DNA of 64,000 nucleotides from Periconia sp. R9002 (Eukaryota > Ascomycota > Dothideomycetes > Pleosporales > Periconiaceae). This document shows, in pieces, positions 11,801 through 20,317 of this stretch (within the stretch, counting starts at the first letter, position 1; each line of letters opens with the position of its first letter). The DNA lies in assembly GCA_023627715.1 (NCBI GenBank), contig JAMAHW010000060.1, positions 1 to 64,000 of the forward strand, written 5' to 3'. Under the pieces are notes generated by a model. That model was given only the letters and a program-made list of their open reading frames with translations, ran no database searches and was not told the origin of the DNA. A program made the position numbers and the translations under genes.

Positions 11801-14077
11801 GAGCTGAGTCATATCGACCCTGCGACCAAGAGTGTTAAGACAACTCAAAGCCGTTTCTAGCAGGGATGGCTCGCAGAAGTATGCAGACAAGTGTGCGAAC
11901 CATACCCATTCGTCATGCTCCAAGAACGTCTTCACCACACGATTCTGTATCGCAAACTCCGGTTCCCTCCACTTGGCACGTGGCCACATGAGCTTCCCTG
12001 CTGTATTGCTATCCCATCTTGACATGCTGTTCAGGAACGGTAATTGATTAGGCTGCAGGAACGGGCAAAGTGCGGCGAGGGGTGGCAACATGCAGGTGAA
12101 ACAGGCTCCATTCACTAACTTTGGAGGTTGCCAATTTGTGTTGTTGGGCCAAATCCGTAGCAAGATTGGCTCGTCACCATCATCATCTTCAACGGGTAAG
12201 AATGATCGGATCGCTTCGATGTCCACTGGATATTGAAGGGATAGGCAAATGTAGGATTCACGAAACCCCTTAAGTGTACTCAAGATTTGCCAAATACGAC
12301 GAGGAAGCTCGAGACTCGGGCAGCGGTCCACGGATGCTTCAAAAGGCGAATAAAGCGACATAGCCAGATCGTTACCAATTAACGCGGCGAAAGAAAGCCA
12401 AAGAAGCCCTTCTTGCTCGTCAAACGCTGTCCCAATGCCAGTCCAGTAGCAGAACGCAATGTCAAGCGCAGTCTCAGATAACTGTGAGTGCATCGGGTTC
12501 TCGAGATCCAAAGGATGTAGTGAATCATCGTAGCTGCGAAGTATTTGCTCCATCGCGGAAGGATCGCTTGGAAGCGGCCCTTCGAGATCATGTCCTTCCT
12601 TTGGCCAGTGTTCCTTGAGGGGTGAAATAGCCTGATGCAGCTTCTCGAAGAGCATCTCTTTAAGGCCATGATCCCAAGTGAGAAAAGTGTCAGTCGCTGT
12701 GAAAAACAGGCTTGTCGAGCGGTCGCAAGCAGGTCTCTCCTCACTCTTCAGCTCAACGGGTCCTTGAACCTCTCCGAAAGCTTTCGTCCCGGCCCGATGC
12801 AGAAAATCTAGAATGTCCTCCATACCAAGCCTAGCGCAAGGATCTTTACATAGCGATCGACGTGCAATAGAATAAGCGACCATAGCTTCGGGCTGCTCTT
12901 TCGTTAAGCGCAGAGCTAGGTTCAAAGGGCTTCCGTCATGTTCGTCTTCGAGAGCTTTAATCTCGCGGAAACTTGAAATCGAAGCTCTTTCCAGGTGCTG
13001 TATCAAGTCGTTCTCAGCTTGCTTGAGAATTTTGAGTCCTTCGATTCCGTTCGTATCTTTCATTTCTATTACTCTTTCGATAGTGCGCGTATGTTCGCGG
13101 TCGAAATTATCCCCCAGCGAAAGAAAATTGAGCAAAGAGAAGCCAGGGCAATGACATCTTTCGATCCATATTGAGACTATCAGAAGACCATAAGCGTATA
13201 CATCGCACTTTGACCAATCCGAGATTCCTTCACCCAGAAGCCATTCAGGTGCCATCCACGTCGGCGTTCCATGAGGTACTGCATCCCCCCGACGAGTAAC
13301 TTGTCCACTTCTAATGGCACCTGAAAAGTCAGTCAATTTACAGCAGATTTTATGCTCTAGGTGGCGTTGGACGAGAATATTGCTGGGCTTGAGGTCCCCA
13401 TGAACATACCCACAGGCATGAATGGCCTGCAGTCCTGCCGTGACGTCTACAGTGATTCGAATTCTCTCCATACTCGTTATAGTGTGTTTCCCAAAATCCA
13501 AGTCGGCCGAGGTAAGAAAATCGTCAAGGGTTCCAAATGCTGCGAGCTCGAGACCAAGGGTCGGAATTAGAGTGCTTGGCTCCCAGCCAATAAAGTATAG
13601 TTTGGCAATATTGGGATGACCGTCCAAAGTGCAAAGGATATCGACTTCCTTGCAGAACAGCCCGAGTGTACGTTCAGTCCGAGCTCTTTCTTCGCTCAGC
13701 TCAACGCGATGATAACGCTTGAGTGCAATAATTTGACCCGTTGAAAGTCCTTCCACAGCAGCGGCTGTGTCATTGTCGATTGGATATTGGCAGACCTCAC
13801 AAGAAAGCCCAGCCCCTAGAGTATGTGACAAAGATCGGATAGTTGTACTGTCCTCATCCAAACGCGAGGAGTCGGCGATATTGATTTGCGGAACGTCGGT
13901 AGACAGAATGTTCTTGATCATATCAATACTCACAAAATCCGCGACTATGAGATGTCTCTCTAAAGTCTCCAGGACCGGGTCCGAGCAGTCGTGTTGTAGC
14001 GATTCATCATCTCCTGGCTCGCCACTGGGTTCAGCCTGGTCCGCCCACAAAACTGGAGATGAAACGCGGAGATCCAT
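8876..14077 (-). CDS. Protein kinase with ankyrin repeats, WW domain and Cys-rich tail
   Basis: One uninterrupted 1733-codon frame. The N-terminal kinase domain spans about 85-430: VAIK-type lysine K120 in IALK, catalytic loop HGDLKPSN (H226, D228, N233), DFS in place of DFG (D250), and APE at 276-278. HRD is HGD, so this is a non-RD kinase. About 536-575 resembles a Sel1-like repeat. Ankyrin repeats fill much of 780-1130 and 1270-1630 (for example GSTALHAAAREGEEDCVRFL). A WW domain lies at about 1223-1256 (GWDVERTEDGRWYFIDH). The tail near 1649-1692 has many Cys/His pairs (CSACTLPC, CTICRDFVLC, CFKCAQC), suggesting a ZZ-like zinc fold. Kinase-ankyrin proteins of this build are common in fungal repertoires of signalling or self/non-self proteins. 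The partner is unknown. It is divergent to the HeLo gene. Confidence 0.9.
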   Translation of the reverse strand: MDLRVSSPVLWADQAEPSGEPGDDESLQHDCSDPVLETLERHLIVADFVSIDMIKNILSTDVPQINIADSSRLDEDSTTIRSLSHTLGAGLSCEVCQYPIDNDTAAAVEGLSTGQIIALKRYHRVELSEERARTERTLGLFCKEVDILCTLDGHPNIAKLYFIGWEPSTLIPTLGLELAAFGTLDDFLTSADLDFGKHTITSMERIRITVDVTAGLQAIHACGYVHGDLKPSNILVQRHLEHKICCKLTDFSGAIRSGQVTRRGDAVPHGTPTWMAPEWLLGEGISDWSKCDVYAYGLLIVSIWIERCHCPGFSLLNFLSLGDNFDREHTRTIERVIEMKDTNGIEGLKILKQAENDLIQHLERASISSFREIKALEDEHDGSPLNLALRLTKEQPEAMVAYSIARRSLCKDPCARLGMEDILDFLHRAGTKAFGEVQGPVELKSEERPACDRSTSLFFTATDTFLTWDHGLKEMLFEKLHQAISPLKEHWPKEGHDLEGPLPSDPSAMEQILRSYDDSLHPLDLENPMHSQLSETALDIAFCYWTGIGTAFDEQEGLLWLSFAALIGNDLAMSLYSPFEASVDRCPSLELPRRIWQILSTLKGFRESYICLSLQYPVDIEAIRSFLPVEDDDGDEPILLRIWPNNTNWQPPKLVNGACFTCMLPPLAALCPFLQPNQLPFLNSMSRWDSNTAGKLMWPRAKWREPEFAIQNRVVKTFLEHDEWVWFAHLSAYFCEPSLLETALSCLNTLGRRVDMTQLYVRVVGILQYSYFDQSLNLRWLHGASLIERQMAVIKIFLRHGLDPLESAHDSAPLTTAIMAGRVVDVKIMMEGLQAKELSARAFIAKQRDAQGLTIIQVCILHRQKAMLEYILNKGWCDPDVRNDDGSTGLHVAAVYRDSFWVKLLLHHGADPCLRQSDRSTPFDVALVHGNLVVASLLIPPESMAEILGPHPESGFTCFGKLLSAAVATERSKVPIESFRFLAALGGVQNIINPKNGTSALSTLFLTAGKQRKNYLAFDRQLLELMLSITTGPECLEYADPRTGFRPLHWAVFRGDLDAVHLLLDAGAEVNAEVTNEVSAGLTALNIALMRKKREPKFLVNAGARELQAWRQSLNKITVLLRSRGAVSGTGVPVFEALAANMPELITVNSLGDSHPAFSSYENTVYENFGHISPWPREMRERRLRYTGDWPEKYVQNKEDLRIAKIVSALINAIVEEDSTRVLPAGWDVERTEDGRWYFIDHNTKSTTWDDPTPTNEFFQLIRSQSTHMVYQHMIKRQYKASTKNHRGRTAISIAAENNREDIVVLLFEQDLELDLDSRDADLGRTAEDWAEENGHNNIVLILRQIALVQASAAGDISKMTELLKENLDINFRIGDVGSALHGAIMSKQMASLNYLLAAGAAPDLEAVALAVNLEDSGFLEMLLERKQYQFDFTDRRWPTLLNNLAGAGCVQVLQWFETAGANLALPSDQGSTALHAAAREGEEDCVRFLLSRGSVDVNQQDTLGRTASHLAAAQGHAHILTILLEYADTAISDLFGRSLVHFAAISASVDTMRLVVATGKSNGLTPQQIDHDGWTALHWASRQGDTDVIELLQQQGENSIAKESIHQWTPADVAEAHNQFLAHAILLPEHDDSHEYSIEDYIRNALQKDVYAMCSACTLPCVFGDWQHCTICRDFVLCFKCAQCCVPIHCDYDMKSVNGAGIKEKRKISVFEKLQAFASRERRKYRLENGLE

Positions 14078-14370
14078 TGTTTTTCAAAAGCTCGATATAA
14101 TATGACGGCCCTTCATGGTCTTTCGCATCGCCAAAGAAGTGTAGCAGATTATCAAGGTCACGCTGCCGCCTGAGGGGGGTGCCCGGCTCAGACAAGCCTG
14201 TTCACGCTGACTCGAGCTTTACCCGATGTAGCGCGGTCAATGCAGGTCGACGTATTCTATCGTATAGACGAAACCAATTATGCACGGACAGCACAGTCCG
14301 CTCCTCACAGCCTTGAATATCTCCTCCTGAATTCTCTCGCCTTTCGAGATTCACTTTCAAGACTTCTCAA
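14078..14370. promoter_or_regulatory. Shared promoter region of kinase-ankyrin and HeLo genes
   Basis: 293 bases separate the two start codons, which point away from each other, so both promoters must lie here or overlap the coding ends. I see no clear TATA box. Shared use suggests, but does not show, co-regulation. Confidence 0.6.
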
Positions 14371-16008
14371 ATGGCCGAGGCCGCCGGCATTGCGTTGAGT
14401 GCAGTAGCTCTCCTTGCTTCTCTTTCTACCGCAATTGATGGGTACTTGATTTTGGAACAGTCGTTCACCGCACAAGACGACGCTCGTTGGCTTTCACTTC
14501 GATATGGGTTTGAAAAGCAGCGCCTCGAGTGCTGGAGGCAAGAGGTCGAAAAATCGACGCATGAAGGCAACCATCGACTGGATACGTTGCCTCCAATTAT
14601 CGCACAGTTGATCAGTGCGACTCTGACTGAGATTTATATCACCCATAAGGAAATCGAGAAAATTGTTGCGAAACATCAGCCTCCGACCTATGTAACGTTG
14701 GCTAGTCCTGCCAGTATCTTGCGAAGGTTGCCTGTTGAGGTGGGAACGAGCCCCCGGAAGTCTGGCTCCAAAGAAAAATTCACTTGGGTGATTCGAGATA
14801 AGGACAAATTTACTGGGAAACTGGAGAAACTTGAAAAGGCCACGGACTACCTTTACCATATCCTTGGGCTTGATGCCTCAAGAGCGGCATCGCGTGCCCT
14901 GGCTGCGTATACCGTGGCCCCGATAGACCCGACCACGCATGCAGCGGAACTTGAATTCCTCCAGGGTCGTACGTCAGATGGAGTTTCGACATCTCCAAAG
15001 GATCGATTTATCGCGAGGTGTGCGCAGTTGAAGCTTTTCGACACAACAGAAACGACATGCAATGTGCCGAAGATCACATCTGATTCTTTGGACCTGGATT
15101 ACCCAGATGCAATGCGTTCCATGGCTTTTTACAAGCAGGGCCAGTCTGTTGGCCAGCGTGTATTGGTGGAGTGGAAAGTAATTTCCTCGGAGTTGTCCAT
15201 CGAACATAGAAAGATGGTACTCGAGAGGATAAGGTCCCTTGGCACTCTCCTATATATTCCAAAAGAAACCGACTTTCACGTTCCGACCTGTATTGGGATA
15301 TACTCCGATCCACAATGGCCTTTGAAATCAGGGTATGTGTACGCTGCACCACCTGTGGCCCCGTCGGATGCTCTTCTCTCGCCAGTCACGCTCAAAAACC
15401 TACTCGAAAGGGGGAAGAAGGAAGGGAATAAGGCACTGTTGGGAGAGCGATTCAGGCTGGCTCACAGTCTCGCCAGTTCCTTCGCTTTACTTCACTCTGC
15501 TGGCTGGCTTCACAAAGCGTTTCGAGCCGACAACATTGTCTTTTTCAGTAAATTTGACCCTGTTACGAACAAGATGCCCTTGGACACAATGCGTATTGTG
15601 GGTTTCGAACACGCACGTCCAGCTCTGCAAGATGAGCCTTCCATTGAGACTCCCCAAACCCTTACAGATGTGGACAGCATCCTTTACCAGCATCCCCAAG
15701 TGGGCGATGGATATCGAAAGGCCTTCGACATATATAGCCTCGGTGTTATCCTCTTCGAGATTGCCTTATGGCGACCAATGAGAGCCAAATTATCGCAGCA
15801 GCAGCTACAGATGAGTGCGAACGATTTGAAGAAGGCCCTCATCAAAGGCGCCGATGTGCTAGGAGGCGAGGTTGGCGCAGCTTATTGCGATGTTGTGAAA
15901 ACATGCCTAAGTGGAGATTTTGGTGTTGATGTAGAGCAGGAGGAGAATTTGTTACCGAGGGCCTTTTTGCTAAAAGTCGTTAATGTACTAGAGTCATGCC
16001 AGGCGTGA
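14371..16008 (+). CDS. HeLo domain-pseudokinase protein
   Basis: Single-exon gene of 545 aa. The N-terminal region (about 1-180) fits the HeLo (prion-inhibition and propagation) domain: a short hydrophobic start (GIALSAVALLASLSTAID), RYGFEKQRLECWRQE, and the later FTWVIRDKDKF plus helical segment. In HET-S-type proteins this domain forms membrane-perturbing assemblies in heterokaryon incompatibility. Residues about 260-540 have a kinase-like fold (ASSFALLHSAGWLHKAFRAD, DIYSLGVILFEIALW). The catalytic HRD aspartate context is changed (HKAFRADN) and DFG is replaced (VGFEHA), so it is probably a pseudokinase acting as sensor or scaffold. No C-terminal amyloid motif is recognised. Function in immunity is inference from family. 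Confidence 0.85.
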   Translation: MAEAAGIALSAVALLASLSTAIDGYLILEQSFTAQDDARWLSLRYGFEKQRLECWRQEVEKSTHEGNHRLDTLPPIIAQLISATLTEIYITHKEIEKIVAKHQPPTYVTLASPASILRRLPVEVGTSPRKSGSKEKFTWVIRDKDKFTGKLEKLEKATDYLYHILGLDASRAASRALAAYTVAPIDPTTHAAELEFLQGRTSDGVSTSPKDRFIARCAQLKLFDTTETTCNVPKITSDSLDLDYPDAMRSMAFYKQGQSVGQRVLVEWKVISSELSIEHRKMVLERIRSLGTLLYIPKETDFHVPTCIGIYSDPQWPLKSGYVYAAPPVAPSDALLSPVTLKNLLERGKKEGNKALLGERFRLAHSLASSFALLHSAGWLHKAFRADNIVFFSKFDPVTNKMPLDTMRIVGFEHARPALQDEPSIETPQTLTDVDSILYQHPQVGDGYRKAFDIYSLGVILFEIALWRPMRAKLSQQQLQMSANDLKKALIKGADVLGGEVGAAYCDVVKTCLSGDFGVDVEQEENLLPRAFLLKVVNVLESCQA

Positions 16009-16082
16009 CTCATACCGACGATCGCAGATATATTTTCTATGCAATACGAATTTTTAACGAGACTCCGAAGCTGATAAGCAAG
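15980..16082 (+). repeat. 3' end of HeLo gene, duplicated at 20143-20244
   Basis: The last codons and 3' flank of the HeLo gene (CCAGGCGTGACTCATACCGA, then GATATAT, CTATGCAATACG, AACGAGACTCCGAA and AGCAAG) recur in the same order and orientation 4.1 kb downstream. Confidence 0.8.
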
Positions 16083-16383
16083 TGTCTGTCCGTGCTTCTA
16101 CACTCCTGTTCACCGGAATATTTTACGAGGTTCTTGCAGGGATGTTCAGGCAACAGCTGCCGAATACAGTCACACGTATTGCTTTCTTTCTTCGATAATT
16201 AGCAGCCCTATGCTGGGAAGTTTGTCACATGGTCGCACCTCGCTTATTTTCCGATTTTTCCTGCCGGTGAGAGAGGCGATACAGCCACTGAGGTCAGCGC
16301 TCCTTAACGCCTAATCGAGGCCTTCATCACCACTCCACTGTTGTGTCCGCCTGCGTTGTCCTTCATAATTATTCTTGGGAGCA
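16083..16383. other. Intergenic, promoter of the AAA ATPase
   Basis: No reading frame of note. The next start codon is the ATG at 16384; an apparent in-frame extension to 16375 would begin with TTG and is not used. Confidence 0.6.
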
Positions 16384-19027
16384 ATGCAAGCAGAGCTTAT
16401 CAACAGCCGTTCCGCCTCGCCGGTCGATAGCAGTAGTGCTGTCGTAGACGTGAGCACGCGAGATGCTCCTCAATCACCGCCCAAACGACCCGAAACACTG
16501 TTGCCGCCTTGGTTTGTTCGGAACTTTGCTTTAACACATGAGCAGCTCAAAAACCAATCCATCCCCATCTCCGTTCGCCAGAATGCTCTTGATTCTCCCT
16601 CCTCGAGCCGCAGCCAGGCGGCCAGTGACGTTTTCGAAATAGATTCTCTCCTATATGGACAACTGCTGGATGTTCTGGCCCGTCCGCGAGACCCGACCAT
16701 CAAGCAAAAAGATGTGTTTAAACACAATTCTATGTACCTCCGCTTTCCGTCAAAGGAGGAAGATCCCGGGTGCTCTGCCTTTCTCCAAGCTGTTGTCGAA
16801 TACTTCGCTCGAGATATCGGAGCTGACTGGATATATTTCGACTACAGCATTGCCAAGGATCTCGCACAGTATCTAGAAGAAGTATCTGGCAATCGAAGCA
16901 TCATAGGTGGACGAGAGACGGCATCAGAGATTTACTTTCGAGAGTGCAGATGCGACGAGAAGGGTGATCGTTTGGAGAAACCAGGAGACTCAAATACGTC
17001 ATCGAATTCAACAGAAACCACAAAGAAGAGGGTAAGTGGAGCCTCGCTTCTTCATATTGAATTCATCTAAAGTACAGCACTTACATGCCAACAGTTTCCT
17101 TTCTCTCAGCTACTCCGTACGCCGCAAATGCAAAAGTATGGGTCCTGTGGAAGCGAATTATACATATCATCACCATTGATTGTTTACTTCCCAGATATCG
17201 GCCCTTGCGCGTCAAAAAGAACGTGCAGCTGTTGCATTGATACGATGTCTGATGATGAATATATTCTCAAAGCACTCAAACAGGCCATAGCCGAGGAGAC
17301 AAAAACTTGCAGGAACGTGCTGCTCGTAGCTGCAAACTACGATATTTCGACTCACTATGACTCCTCAACGTTGACTGCCACCGGCTCCGATCCAATGAAG
17401 AAGGCAATCTGCATTACTCCAGTGAGTTCGAAAAGCCAACGCAAGCTCATCAAGGATGTGAAACACATGCAGGAATACAATATCCACCTTCTTTTTGAAT
17501 GGGTCAAACAAGAAATCCGGCAGTCTTCAATGGAGCGTCTCAACGACCCTAACCTCGAGCCGACGCGAATGTGGACCAATCCCTCGAGGTCTGATAAGGG
17601 AGGGTTGTTTGGGACCATTGAACGCCTGAACCGTCATCCAATGGAAGATATGATAGTCGATATTGCTCAGACATTGGTCGAAATCGGAGATTTCGCACCA
17701 GATAGAATATTCCACGAGATCTTTTCTGAATCGGAGCTACTCCATCGACGGCAGCAACTGCTCGAGGAATGGGACGATTCCGAGGAGGAGAAAGAGTCGC
17801 AATGGATAAAATACTCCAAAGAAGTTCAGGACACCGTTGCCATGATCAAGAAAGGTGGTGAAGAAGTCGAATGGGAGCGGCAATTCCTCGACTGCGTTGT
17901 TCATCTCGGTATGCTAAATTTCATTATTGCCTGCAATTATTATAGGAACTTATCATTGCCACTTAGTTACATTGTCTCTTGGCATTCACTAACGTGGCTA
18001 TGTAGACGCTGTTGACTCCAATTGGGACGATATCGAGCTAGAGGTTGATATAAGAAACAGTATACTGCAGGTCGTTCAACAGTCTACTCAAAGCAAGCAG
18101 CATCAATACGGAATTCTTAAGCGAGGTCGTATCGGAGGTTCTTTATTGTACGGTTTGCCGGGTACGGGTAAAACGCACTTGGCACGGGTCCTGGCAGGCG
18201 AGCTGGACGCCTTCCTTATTGCAGTTTCACCAGCAGACATCGAAAGCAAATGGGTCGGTGAAACTGAGAAGGCGATTAAAGGGTTGTTCAACCTCGCACG
18301 TGCGCTGAAGCCGTCAATTATCTTCCTGGATGAGGCAGACTCATTGCTTCGCCAGCGTCAAGCGGACGATCGGAGCTGGGAGCGAGACCGCGTTAACCAA
18401 CTTCTAACAGAAATGGACGGGCTGGTGCAAGATAAGCATGCTCCATTCGTACTCCTAGCCTCTAACTTTCCAAGTGAACTCGATTCTGCGGTACTCCGGA
18501 GGGCACCGAGCCGGTACTACATGCGCCTTCCCTCTGCAGAAGCTCGGGAGCGCATGCTACGCCTGTTTCTGCGTGAAGAGAAGATAGAAGACGAGAGTAC
18601 ACTCCACCATATCGCTCTCAAAACTAAAGGCTACACGGGATCCGATCTCCATACGCTATGTATTCAAACTGCGCTTGCATGTGAAGTGAGTCCTGGTGGT
18701 TTGGACTCTTTAGGGCTACGGACTTTGCGGCCTTCGCATTTTGAAGTAGCTCTCAACATGACAGCAAAAACTGTGTCTATGGCCGATCTTGATCATATAC
18801 GCGCATTTGCAAAAGACTACGACCCTATAGCGTTGAAAAAGATACACCAGGACGGAGAAGAGCTGACCAACGAGTATAGCATGGATGACTCTGAAGCTCT
18901 GGATTTCATGGCCGGCCTCCAACAGCCAAAGCGCAACACAGACCCGATTGGCAAGAGAAAGTGGCAATTTCAACCAAAATTAGGCACCCAAAAATCCCAG
19001 GAACCACCCATATACCGACCCTTGTAA
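16384..19027 (+). CDS. AAA-type ATPase, fungal ATAD1/MSP1-like
   Basis: Three exons: 16384-17031, 17095-17908 and 18006-19027, 827 aa. The last intron is 97 nt with an ACTAAC branch site. The N-terminal 480 residues are a fungus-type region with a Ser/Pro-rich start and no motif I can name. The AAA domain begins near 505: Walker A GLPGTGKT (537-544), pore-loop-like KWVGETEKAIKGLF, Walker B IIFLDEAD (592-599), sensor-1 LASNFP, and arginine-finger segment RRAPSRYY. The C-terminal tail is polar (KRKWQFQPKL). Relatives extract misplaced membrane proteins, but the substrate here is unknown. The segment around 17150-17240 could hide another intron; I kept the open reading. It lies between the two copies of the HeLo 3' duplication. 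Confidence 0.85.
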
Positions 19028-19567
19028 AAGTGCTGTTTTCTGCACATCTTCTACAGAGGTGCTTTATTTATCTAAAGAGGTTATAAGAGTATGAAAAGGG
19101 TTTAGAACTGCCACGAAGCGTTCACGTTGCGTAGCTCAGATCTAGGTATTACCTCATTTTCCTTGTTGAAAGGTGTGAACACCAAACTTCCAGATTTATC
19201 ACCGTCCAGATCCAAAAAACCTCGTCTTTCTTTACTGTCAGTAATGAACCTTGAACGACCGGTCACTCCGGGTTGCTCTGAAATGATCCGGGAGACTTGG
19301 GTTTTCTCTTCATTTCTTCTCTGGTCATCATTTTGAGTTGAATGTCTTCTTGATGAGAATATTTCGGCCAATATATAGCAAATGGTTGAGAGTGTGATAT
19401 TGTGGTAACTTCTGAACTACTATCAACGGGGGAGGGCATTATATATGCCCTCCCTAGGGGAAGGACGCCAGGCAACAGCCGCACTAGCCAGGTGGCAACA
19501 GCTGGGTGGTTGTGAATCAGTGAAATATCTGATCACGTGACTGGATTCTACCAGCACAATATCCGAT
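19028..19567. other. No firm gene
   Basis: Short minus-strand frames overlap here (19484-19263 and 19371-19102). The second reads smoothly (for example GFLDLDGDKSGSLVFTP) but lacks a convincing start or splice to anything. It may be the tail of the decayed gene just upstream on the same strand. Confidence 0.4.
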
Positions 19568-20105
19568 TTACCACCAACCATTGAAATGTCTACCATTCTC
19601 ACTGCAATCTTGGTCATCGCTTGGCACAGCGCTCAAGATCTCTTTTAAAATAAAATCTGCATCATCACCATCTTTGTTCTCCTGAATTCTTTGCAAGTCT
19701 GCCACGAGCTTGCCTACCCAAAACCCATCCTTCTCCATCACCCGATCAATTATCCAACACTGGTGGTATCTTCCGTTCCCATCACCATCAAGAGAAAACA
19801 AGCGTTGCCGACTTTCGATGCCGAGTCCAGGCGGAAAATCATTTGCAATTTCTATTCCTCGGCCAGAACCTTAAGGGCCAAGACCGTGTGCTTTGAATTG
19901 AGCGCTTGACGTGGAATTTAAGATAGAGTCGGCAATTTGAATCTCACCACATGATTTTAGATCGGTTATGTTTTCAAATACAATCTGCGTTGTCGCTAAC
20001 CAGATTGTCTTGGGTGGTATTCTCTTAAGACTCTTAGTCACATTAATCCTTAGTTCGCGATTTTTGTTGAAGATTGTGGCATTTAATGAACCGATCCACC
20101 TTCAA
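19568..20105 (-). pseudogene. Decayed gene of unknown family
   Basis: The minus-strand frame stays open for about 170 codons except for one TAA near 19877. It reads SLNATIFNKNRELRINV, then TIWLATTQIVFENITD, then after the stop GIEIANDFPPGLGIESRQRL, DGDGNGRYHQCWIIDRV and a natural end HFNGWW. The length of the open frame on both sides of a single stop suggests a recently broken gene. No family is recognised and no start was found upstream. Confidence 0.45.
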
Positions 20106-20142
20106 CATATTTCCCCATATCCTGAGACCGGATTGTTTCAGC

Positions 20143-20244
20143 TTTAACGTACTGGAGGGTTGCCAGGCGTGACTCATACCGACGATTATAGATATATTTC
20201 TATGCAATACGTATCATAACGAGACTCCGAACCTGAGAAGCAAG
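20143..20244 (+). repeat. Second copy of the HeLo-gene 3' end
   Basis: Matches 15980-16082 closely, beginning inside the last codons (TTAACGTACTGGAG against TTAATGTACTAGAG) and continuing through CCAGGCGTGACTCATACCGA into the 3' flank. The body of the gene is not present upstream. It is a relic of a tandem duplication or an unequal exchange around the AAA ATPase. Confidence 0.8.
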
Positions 20245-20317
20245 GCAGGGCCGATGTTCTGATAAATTAGAGTACGGGGCACTTATTAGCTATTACCTCA
20301 TAATTAACACCTCCTTA

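Noticed and set aside
14494..15352. Minus-strand frames opposite the HeLo gene
   Set aside because: Shadows of the plus-strand coding sequence with no start context or family resemblance.
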